A stretch of DNA of 64,000 bases from Anaeramoeba flamelloides (taxonomy: Eukaryota > Metamonada > Anaeramoebidae), in NCBI GenBank assembly GCA_027625915.1, contig JANTQA010000015.1, forward strand, positions 10,817,001 to 10,881,000, given 5' to 3'. A program made the position numbers and the translations under genes. The notes below the pieces were generated by a model that did not search any database, had not been told where the DNA came from, and saw nothing but the letters and a program-made list of their open reading frames with translations. Below, in pieces: positions 60,914-64,000 of this stretch (position 1 is its first letter; each line of letters begins with the position of its first letter).

Positions 60914-61558
60914 AGAGATCTTGGAAATTTTTTTTTTTTGTAATTTGTGTTTCGACTTATGAAATGGATGAGTAAACATTATTTAAACAATTTATTAATT
61001 TAAATCTCTTTTTTGAAATTCAAAATTTATATCTTTCCAATATAAAAGGAAAAAAAAGTAACCATATTATTTTTTGTTACAATTAAAGTAATTCTAGATT
61101 ATCGAAAAACATATTTTTCGTTTTATGTTGGAAAGTCTTGATTTCGAAAAAGAAAATTTTTTATTTTGCTAATTTTTTTTATATTAAAATTTCAATTCCA
61201 ATCTCAGAAAATAAAACTAAGTTGGTATAGGTGATTAAATCAATCGAAAAATAACAAAAGTTTAATAACAGTTCCTCGATTAAATTGAGATCTATTAAGC
61301 AAAAAATTTTTTAATCTTTCTGGTTTTTGAAAAAAGTTATTTTCAGGTTTTCTAAAAATGAAAAAAATTAAAAACAAATTTAAAATTTTGATAAAATTTA
61401 TTTAACAAATCGTTTATTCTCATTTACAAACAACCTTATAACAATTTAAATTATTTATGTCAGAAAAAAATTGATTTTGAATTTTCGAGATAAAATTAAC
61501 TAATTCTCTAATTTTCTCAAGAAAATGTTATTTTGAAAAATTGAATTTTATCTTGGAA
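60914..61558. repeat. Element family P7, copy 2
   Basis: Reverse copy of 10510-11143. Landmarks are TTGTGTTTCGACTTATGAAA at the left and AAAATTAACTAATTCTCTAA at the right. The internal palindrome is also present: CTTTCCAATATAAAAGG against CGTTTTATGTTGGAAAG. Confidence 0.75.
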
Positions 61559-62379
61559 TAAAAAAACATTTTCTTCATAATATTTTTACTATGACTTTAA
61601 AAATTTAATGATTTTAACTATCATTCTAAAAAATACAATTATTTTTCAATAGATCCAATAATCAATTTTTTTGGTTAAAAAAAAGAATTATCTCAAAAAA
61701 GAAAAAAAATCTTTCAATTAATATCCCTGGTAACATGGTATTTTCATTTTATAATAACAATAGAAATGGTAATAAAAAGGGTAAAAAATTTTTATAACGG
61801 AAGAAATGAAATGAATTTTAATGATTTCTTTTTCAGAAAAAATGGAAAAAAAAAATTGATCTCAATAAAAAAAACTATTCAATTTGGGTTTCTTAGCTGA
61901 TCAGAATTTTTTGAGAATTGAAATATACATAATTTGTAAGTAGAGAATACCACCAATTACATTGTTTAAAATTTTACCTTTTTGTTGTAGAGTACTTATA
62001 AGTTAAAATTTTGTATTAATTTTTATATTAAAAAAAAAAAGAAAATTGTATAAAAAATTTTTCTTTTAAAGAGATTAAAAGTAAAAAAGGGGGAAAGGGT
62101 TATCAAAACTGCAAATGGGTGAAATGTGGTTGCTTCTATTAAAATTTAATTTGAATTTCTTTTGTTTTTACTGATTTATGATGATTTACAATGCAGTGTT
62201 TTTTAAATCAAATCTTTTTTGCAATAATTTCTGAAAAAAATTATATAAAAATTTCTAGTAACCGTTTTATAATAATAAAAACACCAATTTTATTTGTAAA
62301 CAGGTTTTCTAAATGTTTTGAAAAACTAATTGGCGAGATCGTGTAGAATGCTTTGTGATTTTTAAAATTTTGTTTGCTA

Positions 62380-62606
62380 TTTGTTGCACAATAAATGAAA
62401 TAAAATTTTCATTCAACTTTCGAAAATAAGGTTTTTAAATCATATAATATTTGAAATTTTTTAGACTTAAATCAACTTAATTTATTACCCCCCTTTTTTT
62501 TGGATTGGGTTCTTTGTTGACTTATTTTAATTCTTTGTTTTTTTTTTTTTTTTTGGAAAGTTAAATGAAAATTTTGATCAGATTACAGTACAATTAATAG
62601 CATTAT
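62380..62606. repeat. Element family P10, copy 3
   Basis: TAAAATTTTCATTCAACTTT at 62401 and GGAAAGTTAAATGAAAATTT at the right are inverse. Flanks TTGTTGCACA and ACAATTAATAGCATTATGA match the other copies. Confidence 0.7.
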
Positions 62607-63263
62607 GAATATTGTTAAATTACTTCTTCCTCTGGTTTTTCATTTATTTTGTTAAAAAAGATCTAATTTGTTTTAGAATTTGTTATTTTTCTTTTGAGTT
62701 TAACTTTTTGTTTTTATTAAAAAAAAATTACGATGATTTTTTGTTGTTGGCTTTGTTTTTTTTTTTTCTTCCACTATGTCTTGAAATACCGAATTTTATA
62801 TTTTTTTTTTTATTTTATTCTTAATTGTTTTTAGTAATTACTGATGTTTGTTAAATATTTTACTTTCAAAATTTTTATTTTGTTATGGTACAGTAATTTT
62901 GTACTGTAATAGATCTTTTATCTCCTTTTTTTGTTTTTTGCACATGTAGAACTTTTAAAAATTTTGGATTGGTGAACTTTTCTTTCTTTTTAATGAAAAC
63001 CAATATATAATGAATAAAACCAAAAATCAGTTTTAAACTCTTCATTTTTAATAACTTCATAGATGTATATTGCTATTTTATCAAAATTGTTGTCAAGTAA
63101 ATTTTGGAACAAAAATTATTTTTTCTTAAAAAACAAATTATATTTGAAAAAAAACATTAAGTTTATGATACAATTAATGACAATAAATAATTTGACATAC
63201 CATAAAAATGGTTACAGAGTAATATTTACAAAATAAAAGATGTAGATAAAAAGGATTTTTTAA

Positions 63264-63719
63264 TCGTTAATTACCATTCGGGGAAAAAAAGTTAAACAAG
63301 GGAAAAAAAGTGAAACTTGATTTTTGATTGGGGACACCGATAGAACCTGAAAATAAAAAGTAAAATCAATGAAAAGAAGAAACAAATTAACTTCAAATAA
63401 GTATTTATTATATTATTATCAATTAAACCAACCAAAACAATTCAAATCTACTTGATTTCTTGAAATCATTAAATTGTTTGAGAGATCACAAAAAGAGTCA
63501 AATTTTGTCAACTTATTTTTAAACGAATCTTCAATCAAAGAGAAAACCCTATATCAAAAGATAGTATTAAAAAAACTGTTATTGTGTTAAATCCTCTATT
63601 TTATTCTTTAATCATTTATTTTTTCTTTTATTAATAGATCTGATTTTTTGTTTTCAGGTTCAATTAAGGGTCACAATTACATACCATGTTACACTTTTTT
63701 CCCCAATGGTTAATTAAAT
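63264..63719. repeat. Element family P9, copy 2
   Basis: About 456 bp. The left arm GGGGAAAAAAAGTTAAAC and the nearby GGGAAAAAAAGTGAAACTTG pair with ACACTTTTTTCCCCAATGGT on the right. Inside, ATAGAACCTGAAAATAAA pairs with TTTTCAGGTTCAATTAAG. Collinear with 19736-20173. Confidence 0.75.
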
Positions 63720-64000
63720 CGAGAAAAGGGTTTTTATTCAATTGAGTCAAGATTGAGAGGATGATTTTCATTCAGCAAACTTATTTTCCACTTTTTGAAG
63801 AAAATTTTTATAAATAATTCAGTTTAAAGTAGCTAAAAATAATTATAAAAGTAGCAAAGATATTTACAAAGGTTTTATTATTTGGGTTATGAATTCTAAA
63901 ATAGAGTAAATTATTTGGTTTTATTCCATTCTTTTTAATTAATTAATAAATAAATAAATAAAGGGCAGTGGAATACCAATTATTAATCACAGATTGTGGA

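Larger units (their letters stand above)
59846..64000. other. Downstream stretch to window end
   Basis: No confident gene. It contains an unrecognised minus ORF (60004-60384), a possible first exon (60537-60593), P7 copy 2 (60914-61558), P10 copy 3 (62380-62606) and P9 copy 2 (63264-63719). Between 61560 and 62380 I see no structure. 62607-63263 holds T-rich low-complexity frames only. Confidence 0.5.

Overview
The window is a gene-poor, extremely AT-rich nuclear segment from a eukaryotic microbe. It has spliceosomal introns, the standard stop code (TGA and TAA both end genes), asparagine- and aspartate-rich homopeptides and amoeba-like gene content: Ras, BTB proteins, La, a BIG-type Sec7 protein and a formate/nitrite transporter. 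I favour a free-living amoeboid protist, possibly an anaerobic lineage such as Anaeramoeba. The sequence alone does not prove that. Low gene density argues against a dictyostelid.

Layout, left to right. 1-420 (-): 5' part of a Ras GTPase. 3736-13046 (-): formate/nitrite transporter in two exons separated by an apparent 8.27 kb intron. 15990-17641 (-): BTB gene copy with two frameshifts. 22227-23545 (+): La RNA-binding protein, three exons. 26292-27932 (+): intact copy of the BTB gene, joined to a glutamine-amidotransferase-like domain. 28006-39248: 11 kb with no confident gene, but with repeats and a small exon-like island. 39249-46360 (-): thioredoxin/PDI-like protein in two exons with an apparent 6.33 kb intron that splits the CGHC active site. 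47727-59845 (+): BIG/Sec7 Arf-GEF with an apparent 5.96 kb first intron and a reading-frame break in a trinucleotide repeat. 59846-64000: repeats, one unrecognised minus ORF and a possible short first exon.

The main result is that three genes that look like pairs of unrelated fragments become complete family members once very long first introns are allowed. In each case the reading phase fits and the conserved motif is restored exactly at the junction. The other introns seen are 151, 162 and 152 bp. All six acceptors lie in A-rich rather than pyrimidine-rich sequence.

The giant introns and intergenic DNA are filled by at least a dozen families of palindromic, non-coding elements with terminal inverted repeats (MITE or foldback type, about 0.2-1.2 kb). 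Several are nested, and copies of one family sit in introns of two different genes. No transposase is visible here, so any mobilising enzyme must lie elsewhere. All repeat relations were found by eye. Element ends are good to roughly 5-20 bases and identities were not computed.
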